Source: Adlercreutzia sp910585575
GTDB lineage: Bacteria > Actinomycetota > Coriobacteriia > Coriobacteriales > Eggerthellaceae
Direction: 5' to 3' (one strand)
DNA: 64,000 bases
Assembly (NCBI RefSeq): GCF_951801035.1
Contig: NZ_CATOKT010000005.1
Shown here: piece after piece, positions 12,001-27,000 of the stretch
How positions within the stretch are numbered: the stretch's first letter is position 1
Layout of the letters: each line of letters opens with the position of its first letter
The notes under the pieces: model-generated
Database searches by the model: none
What the model saw: the letters and a program-made list of their open reading frames with translations, nothing else
Told to the model about the DNA's origin: nothing
Made by a program: the position numbers and the translations under genes

Positions 12001-15000
12001 TGATCCTCGAAGAACTTGAAAGCTGGAACCGCGCTGGTTACGAAGGTGCGGATGTTCTGGAAAGTGTTCAACTCTGCCTGGGTAGAAGCCACACGATCAC
12101 CCAATGTGACCACCTTGAACTTAAACGTCTCCATGTCGTTGGACTTGATGAAGTGCTCACCGGTGGCCGGGCCGTTCACTACCGCATTGCCCGCCTCGTC
12201 TATGGAACGCGCCGTAAAGCGCACCACGAAGCGGCACTGGGCCGGCGTGATACCGTCTTGGGCGATCGGCGTGCCGGCGTCGTCCACGGCCTCATAGGTG
12301 ACTGTGGCGTCGTACATCGACAGATTGTTGGCTACGTCCTGATTGTTCGCCAGCTTCCATTTCGAGTCGGAGGTAGCGTCGGTAGCGATGTTCAGGCTCC
12401 AGTCAGCCTCGCGAGCACCACTTGCATCTGTGTGCTCGAAGGGCTGGGCCACCCCGAGCAAACGGGCATAGGGACGGTTGGTCTTGGCATTCACCGGCGC
12501 CAGGTTCTCGGGCAGCACCACCGTTACTGCCGGCTGGGGTATGGAGCCGCGCTGGCCGCCATCCACCGAGTAGGTGTGGGTGCGCCGCTCGTACAGCTCG
12601 GTCTTCTCGGCCCCGTTGCGCGATGCCAGGTCGACCGCCGTGTCGTTCCACCAGTAGCGGTTCTCCACATGCACGTTCAGCTGGCGCACATCGGACTCGC
12701 CCGACATATAATACTGCGAGGCATCAGACCCCACACCGTCGACGCCAATGGTGTTCCACACACGCATGACAGGCTTGCGCTGCACGGCCGAGGTGCCGGT
12801 CTGAGCATACACGCGAATTGGCGTCTCGTCGTCATTCTGCATCTTGTCCTTGGCGGCGGTTAGCCAAGGTACCTGATTCGTGTTCGTGGCTTTGGCGCCC
12901 ATGGGGTTGTCGTCGGTGGCGATCACTGTGTTGTTCTGCACCATGCGACCGCCCACCGAAGGCATATGGGGCGAGCCGTAGCTCATGTCGAAGGCCAGAC
13001 CCATGCCGCCCTCGTTCTGGCACAGATTGCACGCCTCCCACGCATCGGGATCGAAGTTGCCGTCCTCGTCCACATGGGACTGAGGATCGTGCTCGGCCGG
13101 ATTCGTGTCCGCCGTGCCCGTGCCCTTGCGCGAGGCGAAGCGGAAATCCATACCGAACTGATTGGCGTTGTTAATATCGCCGTCGGCCTTGTTCGTGTCG
13201 GCCACGGCCGCGTTGCCCTCGAAGTGATCGATGTCGAATACCTGGAAATACGAGCTGGACGGACTGGGTATCTGACCTTGGGCCACGTTGGCGCCGGACA
13301 CAGGTCGCGTGTCGATAGGACGGGTCATCAGGCGGTCGTACCACGCCTCGTTCTCGTTGTTACCGAAGATGCGGGCCTTCACGTTCACGTTGAGCTTATA
13401 GCCCGCGTTGCCCTGATACTGGTCGGGATCTGCCACGTTCTTGTTCGCTCCCACGGCCGTGCCGTCGGCGTTGCGACCGAACCACTTGCCCAGAGGCTGG
13501 CGCACGGTGATGCGCAGCACCCAAGGCTGGGAGCTATCCACATAGGACTCGTTGCGCATACCCGGCTGGTCAGAGGCCACGGCCTCGTAGGTACTGAGCT
13601 GGGGCTTGACCGAGCGATCCGTCGTGCCCGACTTCAGCGTGATGCCGTTGCGGTAGTCGGCCGGGTTTTGTGACGCGCTGGGCGCGTCGTAGCCGGCGTA
13701 CTCCCCGTAAGGCGTCTGCACCACCTCGACGGTGATGTTGGCCGCTGCCACGTTCGCCCAAGATTCGTTCAGCTTCGGATCCTTGTCGTAGCCGCTGGTG
13801 CCGTTCACGCCGCTGAGCACCTGGGCCGACACCTGGGGATTGCCGTTGGCGTCAAGCTCGGGCTCGGCACCGCGGGGCATGATATAGGTAAACTCCACGC
13901 CATCAAGGGTACGGTCGCCATAGTTGAGTGCCTGGAGCTTGGCCGTATAGCTTTGGTGGTACTGAAGAGCCGTTTGGTACTGGCCGTACAGCAAGCCCTT
14001 GTAGGCCGGCATGGCGGTGTCCTCCCAGGTTCCCTCTTTATGGGACCACGATTCGCGGGCGTCATACAAATTGTACTTGCGAGCAGATTCGACGTCGCCC
14101 GTCTCGTTAAGGGAGCCAGTGGCACCCGGAACCATTTCACTGGAGGTAGCGAGCCACGCCTTCTGCAGATGCAGGCGCGTTTCGGACCACAGGATGGGCG
14201 TCAGCGAGCCCCAGCGACGGGGACGGTTCAGATCTTCCGCCAGCCGCACTTCCTGACCGCGGGTACGCGGTTCCATGACGTAGTAATAGTAGTCGCGATT
14301 CGTGTAGTAGTACTCGTCCTGCCTATCGTTGAAACGCTCGTAATTCGGCGTGAGCAGCCACACGGACTGAGGAAGCTTCTGGAACGAATCGGCTGCCATG
14401 TCCTCTCGCGGGGTATAGCGTGCTTCCTGCACGTAATTGCTCGTACGCACGTCGGCATCGAGGAACCCGGCTCCCAAAGCACCTTGCCCTGTTTCCTCGT
14501 CGATACGGCCGGCACCGTTGAGGCCCTGATCGGAATCACCGTTATGAGCCGTACCGGGCAAATAGGTATACGAGCCGTCGAACATCTCCCAAATATCCAC
14601 GGTGCCCGGCTTGTCGCCCGTAAAGCCGGCATCATGGTGCAGGAAGTCCATATCCATCAGTACATTAGCATTGTTAACGCGGAACACACCAGCGCTGTTG
14701 ACGGCCGTATAGCCGAAGTTGTTGTCGGACAGAGGGTTGATGCCCTCGTTTTCCCAACTCGACCAGTACTCTCCCACGCGGGGGAAGTAGGCCGGCTCGC
14801 GACCGGTCGTACCCGAGCCGTTCGCAGCAGTGCCGCTGCCCAGCTGAGCGTACACCTGGGGAAGGCCGTCGGTGGCCGCATAGACATCGAATATCAGCTC
14901 GATGGTATCGCCCACCTCCAGGCAGGTGTTGCCCGGCGCCGTTCGATCAGCCGGCGAGAGCGGGTCATGGGGACTGGGAAGCGTACCCACGCCCGGGCCT

Positions 15001-18000
15001 GTCGGTGTGTCGGGGTCGGGGTTGTCCGGATCGGGTTCGGGCTCCTCGTCGGGAATCGGCACCCACTCGATGCGGAAGAGCGCGAACTCAGTGCTCAGGC
15101 TCGTCGAGCCTGAGGCAGGCGTCATATCGGCGAAAGGCTTGCCGAAGTTGCCATAGGCAACGTTCTTCGTCTGATTGCCGTAGACCATCATGCCACCGTA
15201 GTCGGGAGCCGTCACCGGCGTATAGGAGGGATCGGAAGGATCGACCACTTTACCGGTCAACGGGTCGACCTGCGTGACCTGCAGCTGCACGTCCGAGGTT
15301 CGATCGGCGTACACATCATGGCCGCTCTTATCCTTCCAGCGGATATGACCGCCCTGCTGCAGACGCTCCTGCAGCCATGCCGCCGTTATGGTGTTGCCCT
15401 CGTCGTCCAGCAGGTACTTCGTGGGTATACGCTCGTAGAACACCGGGTTGTACACCTCGCCCTCAAGGCTGCTGCAACCTTTGTTGGCTCCGGTGCCCTG
15501 AGGCACGTTGTACACCGTGTCCTTATACCATATACGCTCACCCGGCAAGTAACCGGTCTTCTGCTCGGCAAAGGGCTGGTAGGTCCCAAGCGCTAAGGAC
15601 TCGCTCTGGAATGCCTGGGTTTGGAAGCGCACCACCGGCACACGGCGATAGACCGTGAAGTCGCACGATGCCTGGGAGTCGGCCTTAGTGCGCACGGCAT
15701 CGGCGAAGTTGGTCTGGTAGGCCGGGTTGCCGTCGTTGAGCCAGTGCTTCACCGGGTCGGTCTTTGTAACGCCGCTCTCCCCCACCTTGTAGAAATCAAG
15801 CTGCGTATTCTCCTCATGGTAATGGGTATAGCCCACATCCACCTTGTAATAGCGGCCAGTCCACGAGTCGGCGGGATTGCCGCGATGCTGGTTGATGCGC
15901 GTGTCGATATAGCGGCCGACGCCCACCAGGGCCACGTCCTCCAGTCGATAGGGCTGAACCTGTCCGTTCACCATCTGCGAAGCCGGTACATCGTAGTAGG
16001 TCCACTTCACCCGGGTCACGGTGCGGAACGGATTGATGTTCACGGTGTTGCCCTGCTGCACATTCTGATTGTGCAGGGCCAGCAGATCGGCATACTGCAG
16101 CCAACGGCCAGACTGCTTGTCATAGTACTCGATCTTGATGTCGGGACGATGATTGTCGCCGCCATTCAGCCCGTTGGAGCCGGCCGTTGCCGGGCCTGCC
16201 TTCAGCAGCGTGCTCTTGGGCATGTTAAGCGGGTAGCGCAGGTCAATGCTCTCGCCTGCCGCATCTTTAAGGGTGGCCTTCGTACCGTTGGCGATATGGG
16301 GCACCTCGGTCAACTCAAAGCCCTGGCGTCTCTGCTGATCGTACAAGTTCACGGTGACGGTGATGTTCGTCGAATGATAGGTAGGGTTGATGAGGTTGCT
16401 CACGGTCATCTGAGCCGGGTTGCCGTCTACGTTGGCCATGGCATTCGAGCTGGCGTTCTGGGTGGCCGTGAACTCCATGTTCAGCTGCGGGTCATTCTCG
16501 TGGTTCGTGACGGCAGAAGTGGCTGTCGAACGCGATGCGTCGGCATCGTGCTCGTAGAAGCTCGTCTTCGACCACACGAGCGAACCGTACTGGTTGCGGT
16601 TCGTGAACTTCATCTTGCCGTGGGCATAGAAGGCATTGCAGCCAACATTGTTATAGGTGTAAAGTTTAAGACCCGCATCCGTCACGTTGGCCCATACAAA
16701 TTGCCTGGGATCGATATTCGGCGACGTCTCGGGCTGCGACACCGGCAGGCAATCGGCAGCATTCTTCACACCCCGGGCCTTGTACTGCACATAGCCGTGG
16801 ATGGGCGCTGACACCGTCTTCCAGTCGGCACGGGGCTTGCGATAATCGTAAGAGGCCTCGTCGTTTTGGAAGATGACGTTTTCCGAGGCATCGTAGGTAG
16901 AGGAGCCCAGCTCGCTGGTCATCTGGGTGATCACGCGCAGGTAGATGCCCTCGCCCTTCTGGAAGATACGCGTGCTCGGATCGGTCATCGCATTGGCGGC
17001 ATCCCATTTGGGATTGCCGATCTGGAACTCGATGACATGGTTGGTATCGAAGTTCTCGGTGCCCATCACCGTTGAGGGAGTGGGGTTGGTATAGGTCTGG
17101 GACAAGTCGGTCTGGGCCGGGGCGGGGCGCATGGTACCCGATACCGTGCCGATCTGAGCCGTCACGGGATAGTCGCGCCCAGGCGAGACATGATCGACCC
17201 ACACCCCGTTCTGCTTGACTTTCTCCACTTCCCAGCCGATGATGCGTTGCCCCTTCCCTACTTCGAAGCGGCCGTTGAAACCCTCGAGGATGGTTTTCGA
17301 GTCAGGATCATTGCCCACATACAGCGAGTACTCTACATAGTCGCCGGCATGCAGGCCGCCGTCGGGCACGTTGGTGCGGGCCGCGCTCGATGCAGCCTCA
17401 TAGGAGCTAGGTGCCATCACGTCGTCTTCGCCCTTATCGTAGCCGAAAACACCCTGGGTCTTGGACCCGCGCACCGATTCTGCCTTCAAGGTGCCCAGCA
17501 AGTGGTACACGTCCTGCAGGCCCTGCACGGTCTTTTGCTGCAGCGTGGAGTTGGGCAGCGCGTTATGGTTCGGATCCTTGGTCTGGATGTCATCGGTGTA
17601 CAGGGTTTCCACGCTCGTATCGTAGTTGAAGGGGCAGCCCTTCTTGCCGAACGTCGGCGTGGAGAACTCGCCCCACGAGCCCAGGGTCGGATCGGTAGTA
17701 GTGGACTGAACTGTGGCGAAATCGGTGGCCGTTCGGTCGACGTAAACGCTGTCGTAGGCGAAGGTGAAGGAGTCCATTTTATGCGTGGGACTGAGCACCT
17801 CGTCGCCTTTGAGCACGGTGTTCTCATCCAACAGTTTCGCCTCGGGCGAGTCGAATACCACCGATATCTTCTTGATGCGCGCCTTAAGATAATCGACGTT
17901 CACCGAGGGATTCGAGGCATAGCCATCGATGGTATTGGTGACCGACACGCCCTTAGCCCCACCGTCGATATTGCCGAAATAGCTGCCCACGGCCTTGTAG

Positions 18001-21000
18001 GTGGGAAGCTTGTCAGGATTGGCAGCTGCCCACTCGCGCAGCGCCTTCTCCAGGTCAAGCACATAGCAGTCGGTATACTTCGAGGACGCGCCAGGCCCCG
18101 AGAGGATGTTCGCCAGCGCCTGATTGGTCAGATTGCCCTGAGCATCGGTGGTCCACTGATAGGTGATCACTTGATCTGGCTCCCCGGCCTTGGTCTCGAT
18201 GGTGAACGAGACGGACTGCACCTGAAACCATTTCGGATCATGGGCCGCATCGGTCTTCACGAAGTTCTTAGGAAGGTACAGGTGCTGAACACGAGCGATT
18301 TCGCCCGGTGTCACGTTCATGCGCAGATGGCTGATACGGGCAGCGTAATCAGTGCGGTCGGGCAGCACCGTGTCCTCGTCGTTTTTGAAACGGGCCTCGA
18401 TATAGTTCACATTGGGCGAGCGGTTGTTGTCGGCAAAATCACGCGTACCGCCGCTGGTGATCTCGCCATCGCCGTCCACCGTCACCCGATTATTGGTAAG
18501 GTACTGGTAGAAGTTGTAGGGAATGGGATAGCTGAGCATCCAAGCCCGATCACGCCAGTGGTCGTTGTCGGCATAGCCGCCGTTGGCCCCTCGGTTGTGC
18601 GTCTTGTTGATGACATCGGTAGTGGGAGCATAATAGCGGCGGCTGAAGGTTTCGATCTTGTTCAACATGTCCTTCTTGGCCTGCTCGTTATGATCTTTGA
18701 TCATCTGCTTGTCGGCCGCCGAAGCGCCAGCGGGCACATCGAGGTACCAGGCATAGGGGCGCCCGAACACCCGGATATCGATGGTACCGCGATCCCAGCT
18801 ATCGAACTTCTTGTAGCCGCGGCCCGTCTCAGTGTTGTAGTCGGCGCTGCCGCCCAGGTTCTTCAGTACGATATCGTAGGAGGTGACGAACTGGAATTTC
18901 TTCAGGTTGAGCGTGTACACATAGGGTTCGCCGTTCAACTGCGGGCAAGGGAAACCATCGTTGTGTTCGAACAACACGTTCCATGACTTACCCGCATTGT
19001 AGGCGCTTACCATCGAGGCAATGTCCGCGCCCTTCAGCTCTACCGTGCTGTCCACGGCGTTGGCCGTGCTGCCCGACTCTCCGTTGGGGTAGTCGCGCAG
19101 ATGGAACACAATCTTGTCGACATAGGGCAGAATACTGCCGTCACCCGGCTGGATCTGCAAGCCGGTGGACATGAAGCCGTAGAATATGGAACTGGCACTC
19201 GGCTCGCACTTGGGCATAGTGTCGCGGATAATCACCTCATCGGCAAAGGACACCAAACGCCAGCCGCTCTTGTAGAAGTCATAGTAGTGGGAATCGTCGA
19301 ATGAGTCGTAGCGGTCGCCATCAGGGCCTTCGATGGCATACCCGTTTGCATTAAACGTGTCGTACGCTCCGTTCGTTATCTCTCCCGCCATCTGGTTGCG
19401 AGGTGGCTGGAAACGGGTGAAGGCAACCGAGAAATTCTGATTGCTGCCAAGGGGCAGGTTCTGTACCCCGTCGATCTTGCTCACGTCGACGTTGTAGTCC
19501 TCGAACTCGCCCTCGTCGAAGGCGTTCGTCTTATTGGTTACCTTATCGAGCGGGCTCTTGCGATTGCTGTTGGGCGTTTCCGTCACCTGTAGGCGCATTC
19601 TCGCCTGAAGGTGACGCATCTTGAATTCTTTTTTCATCCAGCGATTCGCATCGTAGTCGTACGTCGGGCTCGTATAGTAGTCCTGCCACGACCATTTCGA
19701 ACGAAAATCATCGTTGCTGTTGCGGCTCGGGTTGTCGCAACGCTCTACGGCCTGATGCAGTGTGCGGTTGGCGCCCGAGTAGCGGCCGCCAATGCACAGC
19801 TCCACATTGGTCACGCTCGACGTCTCGTCAATTTGGCGAATGAAGCGGCCCGTCACCTCGTAGGAGTCGGTATCTGTCGTCTCGATGTTGAACCAGGTGC
19901 CGTAATCAGGGTTGACGACGCCCTTGTTCTGGTTGATGCGCAGACGATAGGTCACCTTGGTTACACGCTCGGAAAGCGCCGGCTCTTTCGTGGTGTTGTA
20001 GTCCTCAAAAGCATCGCGCAAATAATTGCCCTTCGTACCCGAGAAGTCTGCGATGTGGGTGTTTCCGTTCTTTGCCAACAGATTAAGGCGCGTGTACTTT
20101 CCGCCCGTGTTAGCCGTAGCCACGGCGTTGCCCTTGTTTGCATCGATGGTCGCACGGCTCACCGTGTACGTGGAGCCATCACCGTAGGTAACGACGATGT
20201 CCTGCAGATAAGACAGGGCCTGCGGGTGAATTTTCACGTAGTAAGCATCAAAGTACTGGTGGGGAATATTCTGAACGATCTCGACCTCGGCGCCGCTGCT
20301 GAACGACTGAGAGCTGGGCTCGAAGGTTTTCCAAGGATCGAGCTCCCACTCGTACTGGCTCGCATGATCGCGGTTCGGCAGCGCGCCGGCGCTTTGACGG
20401 AAATCGGTCAGAAGCGAGCCTTGAGCCTTGTAGCCGATTTGCAAGATGTTGTCGGGCTCCTCGCGGTTGTAGACACCCTCACGGCGGACCTGATGGCGGT
20501 CATCGGCCTGAGTGGCCCATCGATCGAAGCGCTTGTTGGTCTGCTGGTCGGCAAAGCCCGCATGGGCAATGGCGTCGAAGAACATCTTGGACACCAGAAC
20601 CGCCGTATCATCGTAGCGCGTGATGACGTAGTTGGGATCGTTGGTCACGCCGCCCAGGAACATCTTGGCCGTGCCGGCAATATTCACGTTGCGGTCGCCC
20701 GGCTCGCGATCAGTGTAGCCATCGAATACCACAAGCTGGTTGGGGCGCGAGGTGGAGGTATCGCGGGCCATCTCCAGCCATTTGGACAGGTACACCTTCT
20801 TTAAATCGTCGATACCCGCGGCCCGCAGCTGCGCTTCGCTGATAACCAGATCAGTGAGGGCGCCCGAAGCGGAGCGACAGCTGTACATCGTGCCGTTCTG
20901 ATCCTTGAAGCCCTGCAGGGCCGTGCCATTGTACACCGGGGTCAGCTTCAGCTTCGGCGTCGTGGCGTCCATGGCGGTGTCGGTATCGCGCGAGCCGTAG

Positions 21001-24000
21001 AACATGATGTCGCCCACCGTGCCGAATCGCTCCAGCAGCTCTTTCTTGAACGTGACCTTGGTGGTATGGAAACCGGTCCAGGCCGACACCGTGCCGCCGC
21101 CCTTCTGGTAGATGCCATTCTCGCGCAGCATCAGCAGATCAAGGGTCACATCGCACATCTCCAGTTTCGAAATATCCGATGAGTTGAAGATGCGTGCGTA
21201 CAAGGTGAAGTCCTTGTCGTAGGGCACGGCTATCTGCGACTGGTACCTATCCATGTTGTCGGACTTGTACTGTGCATTGGGCACTTCGTCGATGACTGTG
21301 CCAGAGCCGGGCGTTCCCCACTTCGCATGGGTCTCGATGCCCAAAACAGGATCGCGCACCGTCAGACGCGAATCCGCCTTGTCATTAAAGGTGAACGAGG
21401 AAGGATAGGTCAGACCGTTCGGGAAATTCGTGCGCTTCGCCGTCACCGTAGAGATCAACGGGCCGTTGTCCAGCACGTTGTACCAGTTCGGCTCACCGCT
21501 CAACTGGGCATGCAGGATACTATTCGCGAAGTAGCTGGGTGCCACCACGCCGTAGTTGATCTCGATGCGCTTCAGGTACATTCCGGCGCAGGAACCGAAT
21601 ACGGCCTGGTCGCGGGTGTTGAAGTGGTAGCCGCCCGTATTGTTCCAGCCCCAATCGGAGCAGGCGGGATCAAACGTGGGGTTTGAGGTGCGCCAGTGAG
21701 TGCCTCCGGGCAGCTCCTGCGCCGAAGCCGGCTTCAGCAGCTGGGACTTCGGAATGGTGACACTCTTCTCTTGACCGGTAGCACTGTCAAGGAAAACGAA
21801 ATTCAAATTTACCAGCGAGGACGTGCGCGGGTCGTTGCCCGTCATGCGCTCCGAGCCCAGCCACAGAAGACCCATGTCCAAATCGACCGTCTCGGTGAAG
21901 AAGCCACGAATGTTCGTCAACCCGCCCGACGAGACGTTGCGAACGCTGTCGACGCTAAGCACGATCTGGTTCGTGTCGGAGCGGGCGTAAGTGGTGTTCT
22001 TGACGCGGTAGCGGTATCCCGCATACTTTCCGTTCGCTGCGGGCGGCGTGACGTGGGACACCTGGACGTTCCACTGATGATCTGACGAGGCCAGCGAGCC
22101 TTCGCTCGCGTTCGTGCTTCGGAACGCCTCGCTCCAGGCGTCGAAGATCAGCTCTTTGATGGGCATATCATAGAGGGCGTCGCGCGCGGTATCAGAGCCG
22201 TATTTCATCGTGCGTGGATAGAACTTCGCCGTACTGCGGGTATAGCGCCCATAGGCGTCGGAACGGGCGCCATGGGTATACACGTGGCCATAGAGGCGAG
22301 CACGGAAGTCGTTGGACGGCACCCCGCCTACATTGTCCCCCAGCACATTGAAGTGCACGCGCACGTACTTCACATTCTTCAGACCCAGGGTGGTCAGGTT
22401 GACGGAAAGCTTGGTGCCGGTGATACGGCTGGCCAAATCCGCCGCAGTGAGCGTAACCTTTTGCTTCGCGTCGTCACTGGCGAAGTTTTGGTAGCCACCG
22501 GTCACACCCTGATCGCTGTCGAAGAAGTCGATGTAGCCGATCTCGCTGGTACCCTGGCGAAGAACGCCTCCGCTGAAGCTGACGCTGTCAATTTGCAGCT
22601 CCTTGGCCACGAACCCGCGCAAGGCGGACGGTGTGGAACCGGAAATCTCCTCGACGGCAATGAGCAAGTCCTGGTTCTTGGCCTGAGAGACCGTATGGTT
22701 CTTTAAGGTGTAGTTGTACCAGGCCCTCTCCTGCAGGTCGTTCTCGCCCCAACGGTAGGGTACGGGATCTTTCCACTGCGTCCAACCATTGAGCGTCGTG
22801 GGCGGCTGGGGCGTGTAGACCGTGCTGTCCAGGCTCCACTGCCCGTCAATGGTAAGCTCGGGCGCAATGGTGGTTATCTTCAGCTTGGGCGTCTTGGAGG
22901 CCGTGCCGTCCTGCACGCCCCCGCCATAGTAGGTGGAGCGATGAGTGCCCTTCACCGGAAGAATGCCCACCTGGCTTCCCTCTCCCTCATAGGCCACATA
23001 GCTGGCCGCTGAGGAACGGGCGACGCTTACGTTCGGCTTGAACGAACGGTAGTCGAAATCAATGCCGAGGAAGTAGTGGTTGTCCCAGTCGACCGGCGTC
23101 AGCACCACCGAGCCCGCCAAAGAGCCACTGGTCACCTTGTGGGCGTTGAGATACTGAATCAGATCGGCTCCGCTGATTGTTTTAGACTGGCGGGAGAACT
23201 GGCCCGAGGTGCCCAGCACGGCATAGCGGATGCGCACCGAGACAATATCGGCGTTGGCCAATAGGTTCTTACCGAGGATAACGCGCGAGGTGTCGAAACC
23301 GCGCAGGCACTGCTCCTCATCGAAATACGAAACGGGCAGGTCGTCGGTCACGAACTGACCGGGCATGATCTTCGAGGAGTTGCCCGAGCCCAACCGGAAC
23401 CAGTAGCCAGCACTGGCCATGGCCATGGGCACCTCTTGCTCGCCCGCGCCAGCCGCCGTTGTCTTCAGGTCGGTAGTTCCCGTACGCTGGTAATAGCCAT
23501 CGGCGGCGAGCAGCGGATCGGGCTGTTCGATCTCAAGATTAGCGCCCTGGTTGACGATGGTGCCGTTGTGATCCATGGTGCGGTCGTCGGCACCGTAATT
23601 GGTGGCAAAGGTGGCCTTCATGTTCAGCGTGCCTGGCTGCGTCGGCATGCCGTACAAGCCCACAAACGATCCCTGGCCGGGCGCAGGAGCCGTATACCAG
23701 GACTGGTAATTCTTATTGCCAGAAGCGAGTCCGTTATCGGCAATGCCGCCTGCAAACTGAACGCCACCTTTGAATTTCTCGAAATCGATGCGCACGCTTC
23801 GCAGCCACTTCCCGCCCCAGACACTCGCGGGAATAACGTAGCCACCCGCCAGCGCCCCGGTGCTCTGGCGATAGGACGCCATCTGCGCCGCAGTCAGAAC
23901 CAAAGTGCTGCTCTGCCCCGTGGCCGGGTCGGTAAGGGCCAGTTTCACTACCGGGTTCGTGGCGTTGTTCCAGAAGTCCTTGCTCACTACGACATGAGAA

Positions 24001-27000
24001 GCCTGGTACCCGCGGAAGTCGTCCGTCGTTCCCGGACGGGTCCCCAGGGCGGTATAGGTAGTCTCAAAGTAACCCGGCGCCATGTCGGAGCCGTTGTCGG
24101 TAGTCACATGGAAGGTATAGCCCGAATCCCCCACGCCCATGGAGGCCACATGCTTGCGATCCTTATCGAGAGTCGAAGCGCTGGAGCCAAGCGAGCGCGT
24201 GATGACGCTGTGGTCGAACCCGACAGCCGTCGTGCCCTGGTACGAGAACGCGTACACCTCGGGATTGGCCTGCTGCACATTGAGCGTGGCCGTATGGGTG
24301 GTGGACACGTTAGTAAGTTGCGAGCCCTGAGCATAGGCCGTGGAGGCCGTGGCGCTCACCGGCATCGAGCCCGACTTGGTAGGCGTGCCGTAGATGTTTA
24401 CATAGGCATCGTAATTCAGGGCATCGCTGTCCACATAGTAGGAGCTGCCGGAATGCTGGCCTTGGAAGTTCACACCGCCGTTAAAGCGGGTGAAGTCGAT
24501 ACGCAGACCGCGCAGCCACACCGTCCCGTCGGCGGTTCCCGTGGGAAGCCAGCGCGCCGGCGCAAACTCATAGGAGCCGTCGGACTTGCGGCATTGGGCC
24601 AACTGGGCTGCCGTCAGCGTGACCGTTACCGGACTGAGCAGAGGCGCTGCAACGGCGTTGCTTACCTGGAAGGTGACTGTCATGTTCTGCGCCGCAGCGG
24701 CGAAGGCCTTGCTGATAACCACTTTCGTAGCTTTGAAGCCACGCATGTCGGCAGGGTTGGTACCGGGACGCTGCATGACCTGGGTAGTACCGATTTCCAG
24801 ATAGCCCGGGATAATCGAAGAGCCCGCATCCGTGGCCATATGGAAGCTGTAACCGGAGTTGCCGCGTCCAATGGACACGGTGCGCGAACCGTCGCTTCCG
24901 TTACCGGAACCAATACTGCGATCGTAATGGCCGCCGCCAGTGCCCCCATCCGAGAAGCCGAAGGCGTACACCGACGGCTGCGCGGGCTTGACCTTGAGGG
25001 TGGCCCGAGATCGCGCGGTAGCTTGGGGCAGCCCCGCGGGGTAGTTCGTGGTCATGGTACCGTATACGTCCAAGCGTCCATCAGCACCCAAAGAGGCCGT
25101 CGGCGTGCCCAACAGGGCGACGAAGGCCCCCTTCTGCGCTTGATCATTCCCGGTATCGTGCAGGTAATAGCGGCCTGAGAAGGGATAGGCGTCGCCTTCG
25201 AACTGCACGTCTCCATTGAACTTGCCGTAGTTTACCTTGACGTTCCTGAGCCATTTCCCGTTCCAGGCGCTGGAAGGGATAACGTAGGCCCCGGCCATTA
25301 CTCCCGACGAGGCTCGATAAGACGCCAACTGCGCGGCGGTCAGCGTTCGAACGGCCGTCTGGCCTGTCGCAGGATCGAGGTAGGTGAGGTCGACGCTCTG
25401 TATGGTTGAATTGGCCGCAAAACCCTTGCTGATCACCACATGAGAGGTCTTGAATCCATGGTAGTCAGCAGTGTTTCCATCCTGCACGCAAGGAATATCC
25501 GACGTGCTGAACGATCCCGGAGCAAGCATAGAGCCATTCTCAGTGGTAACTTGGAAGTGATAGCCCGCGTTATTAAAACCGATATGAGCCGTCTGCTCGC
25601 TATTGTAGGAATTGGTTCCAGCGTCATGGGTGGACACCGCTGCCAAAGGATTCGAAGTAATGCTGTTGGTGCCATCACGGTAAGCGAAGGCGTACACGCG
25701 AGGCTCTGCCGTCTTCACGCGCAGCACCGCCGTGTCGCTCTTCGACACATTGGGCACGCCGGCCACCCCGTAGTCAGTACCCACGGTTGAGGTTACCTGA
25801 TAAGTCCCCGGCATTGTGGGCGAGCCGTGCAGAACAACCATGGCGTCACTCGAGAATGTGTGGGGATCCTCATCCTCGTCGTAGTGAATGATAGTCTGCT
25901 CACGCAGGTAGTTGTAGTTCACACGGACGTTAACCAGATGATAGCCTTCCCAAGCCGTGCGGGGCACCACGTAACTGCCCGAGAGGCTCCCATTGACCGA
26001 GAGCCCGCTGCCCGTCGCACCCGAGGCGTTCACCAGGTACTTGGCATCCAATTCCGCACGCGGAATGGAAGTCGTGCCCGTCGTGCCGTCGTCCTTCACC
26101 CATTTCACAACGATGGAGGTGATATCGGACTGATTGCGCAGATAGCGGTTCACTACAATGCGGCTCGTCTCGAAGCCGTAGCGCTTCCCGTCGCCGAGGG
26201 CCGTGAAAGGCAAGTCACTGGTGCTTACGTAGCCAGGAAGAATCTGGGACTTGCCCGTCAACTTGTCGTCCCGGGTCAGGATGTTCCAACCAACTACCGA
26301 TGTGGCATTCTCCACTTTCTTCGTATCACCCACGTGGATGACGAAGCCCTCGCGTTCCTCCTCCAAGGGAACGGTCAGATCGTCTTCCTTCTCGGAGGTC
26401 TGCAGATCGGTCGGTCGATCCTTCAAGTAGGCGAAGGTTTTGTTGGTGGCCACGGGATCGATCGGCGTGATGGCACCGGTGTCGCTGTGCGCCAGTTCTT
26501 CACTGGGCGACACCGACGTGGCATAGGAGGCCACTACCGAGCCGGTCAACCGGCACTCGCTTTTGAGCGGAGAAGTCAGGTAGGCGCCCGAGGGAAGCGT
26601 TGGAGCACCGTAGAAAGCCACCAACGGGCAGGTAGGATTCAGTAGATCCTTCTGACGCACAGCCGGCGTATAGGCGGCGTCCTGCGAGGCTTCCTCATAG
26701 GTGTCGCGATCAAAGTGCTGGAAGAACACATTCGGGTTGAAATATGAGAAGTTGACGGTAAGTCCCGTTAGGTAATACCCGGCCGAAGCATTCCACATGT
26801 CGGAAGCAAGGAGCACGCCGCCCACGGGAGACGAACCGATCGCCCCTGACATCTCATGCCTCATATTGGCGTAGTATTTGTTGTTCGTCATGATGCGTTT
26901 GGCTAAAACCTGAGCCTTTGTCAGCGTTTTTGTCGAAGAAGCGCCCGAGGCGTCACGCAAGTGCAGCACCACGGCATCGGCATCGCGCAGGGTCATGTTT

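Larger units (their letters stand above)
1..19960 (-). repeat. Paralogous block in giant 1 (direct repeat of 44-64 kb)
   Basis: This half of giant 1 aligns collinearly with giant 2. Anchor pairs are near 19.7/63.7 kb (SWQDYY), 17.3/61.1 kb (NxPDGGLxxGDYVEY), 16.4/60.2 kb (GNPAQxTVSNLINPTYH), 15.5/59.3 kb (LPGERIWYKD), 13.5/57.2 kb (RQPLGKWFGR), 9.2/53.4 kb (TQAVNTGGAVNSF) and 6.3/50.5 kb (MHAPLNLPKYLG). The order is conserved and the offset is near 44 kb, so the genes arose by duplication in direct orientation. Confidence 0.88.
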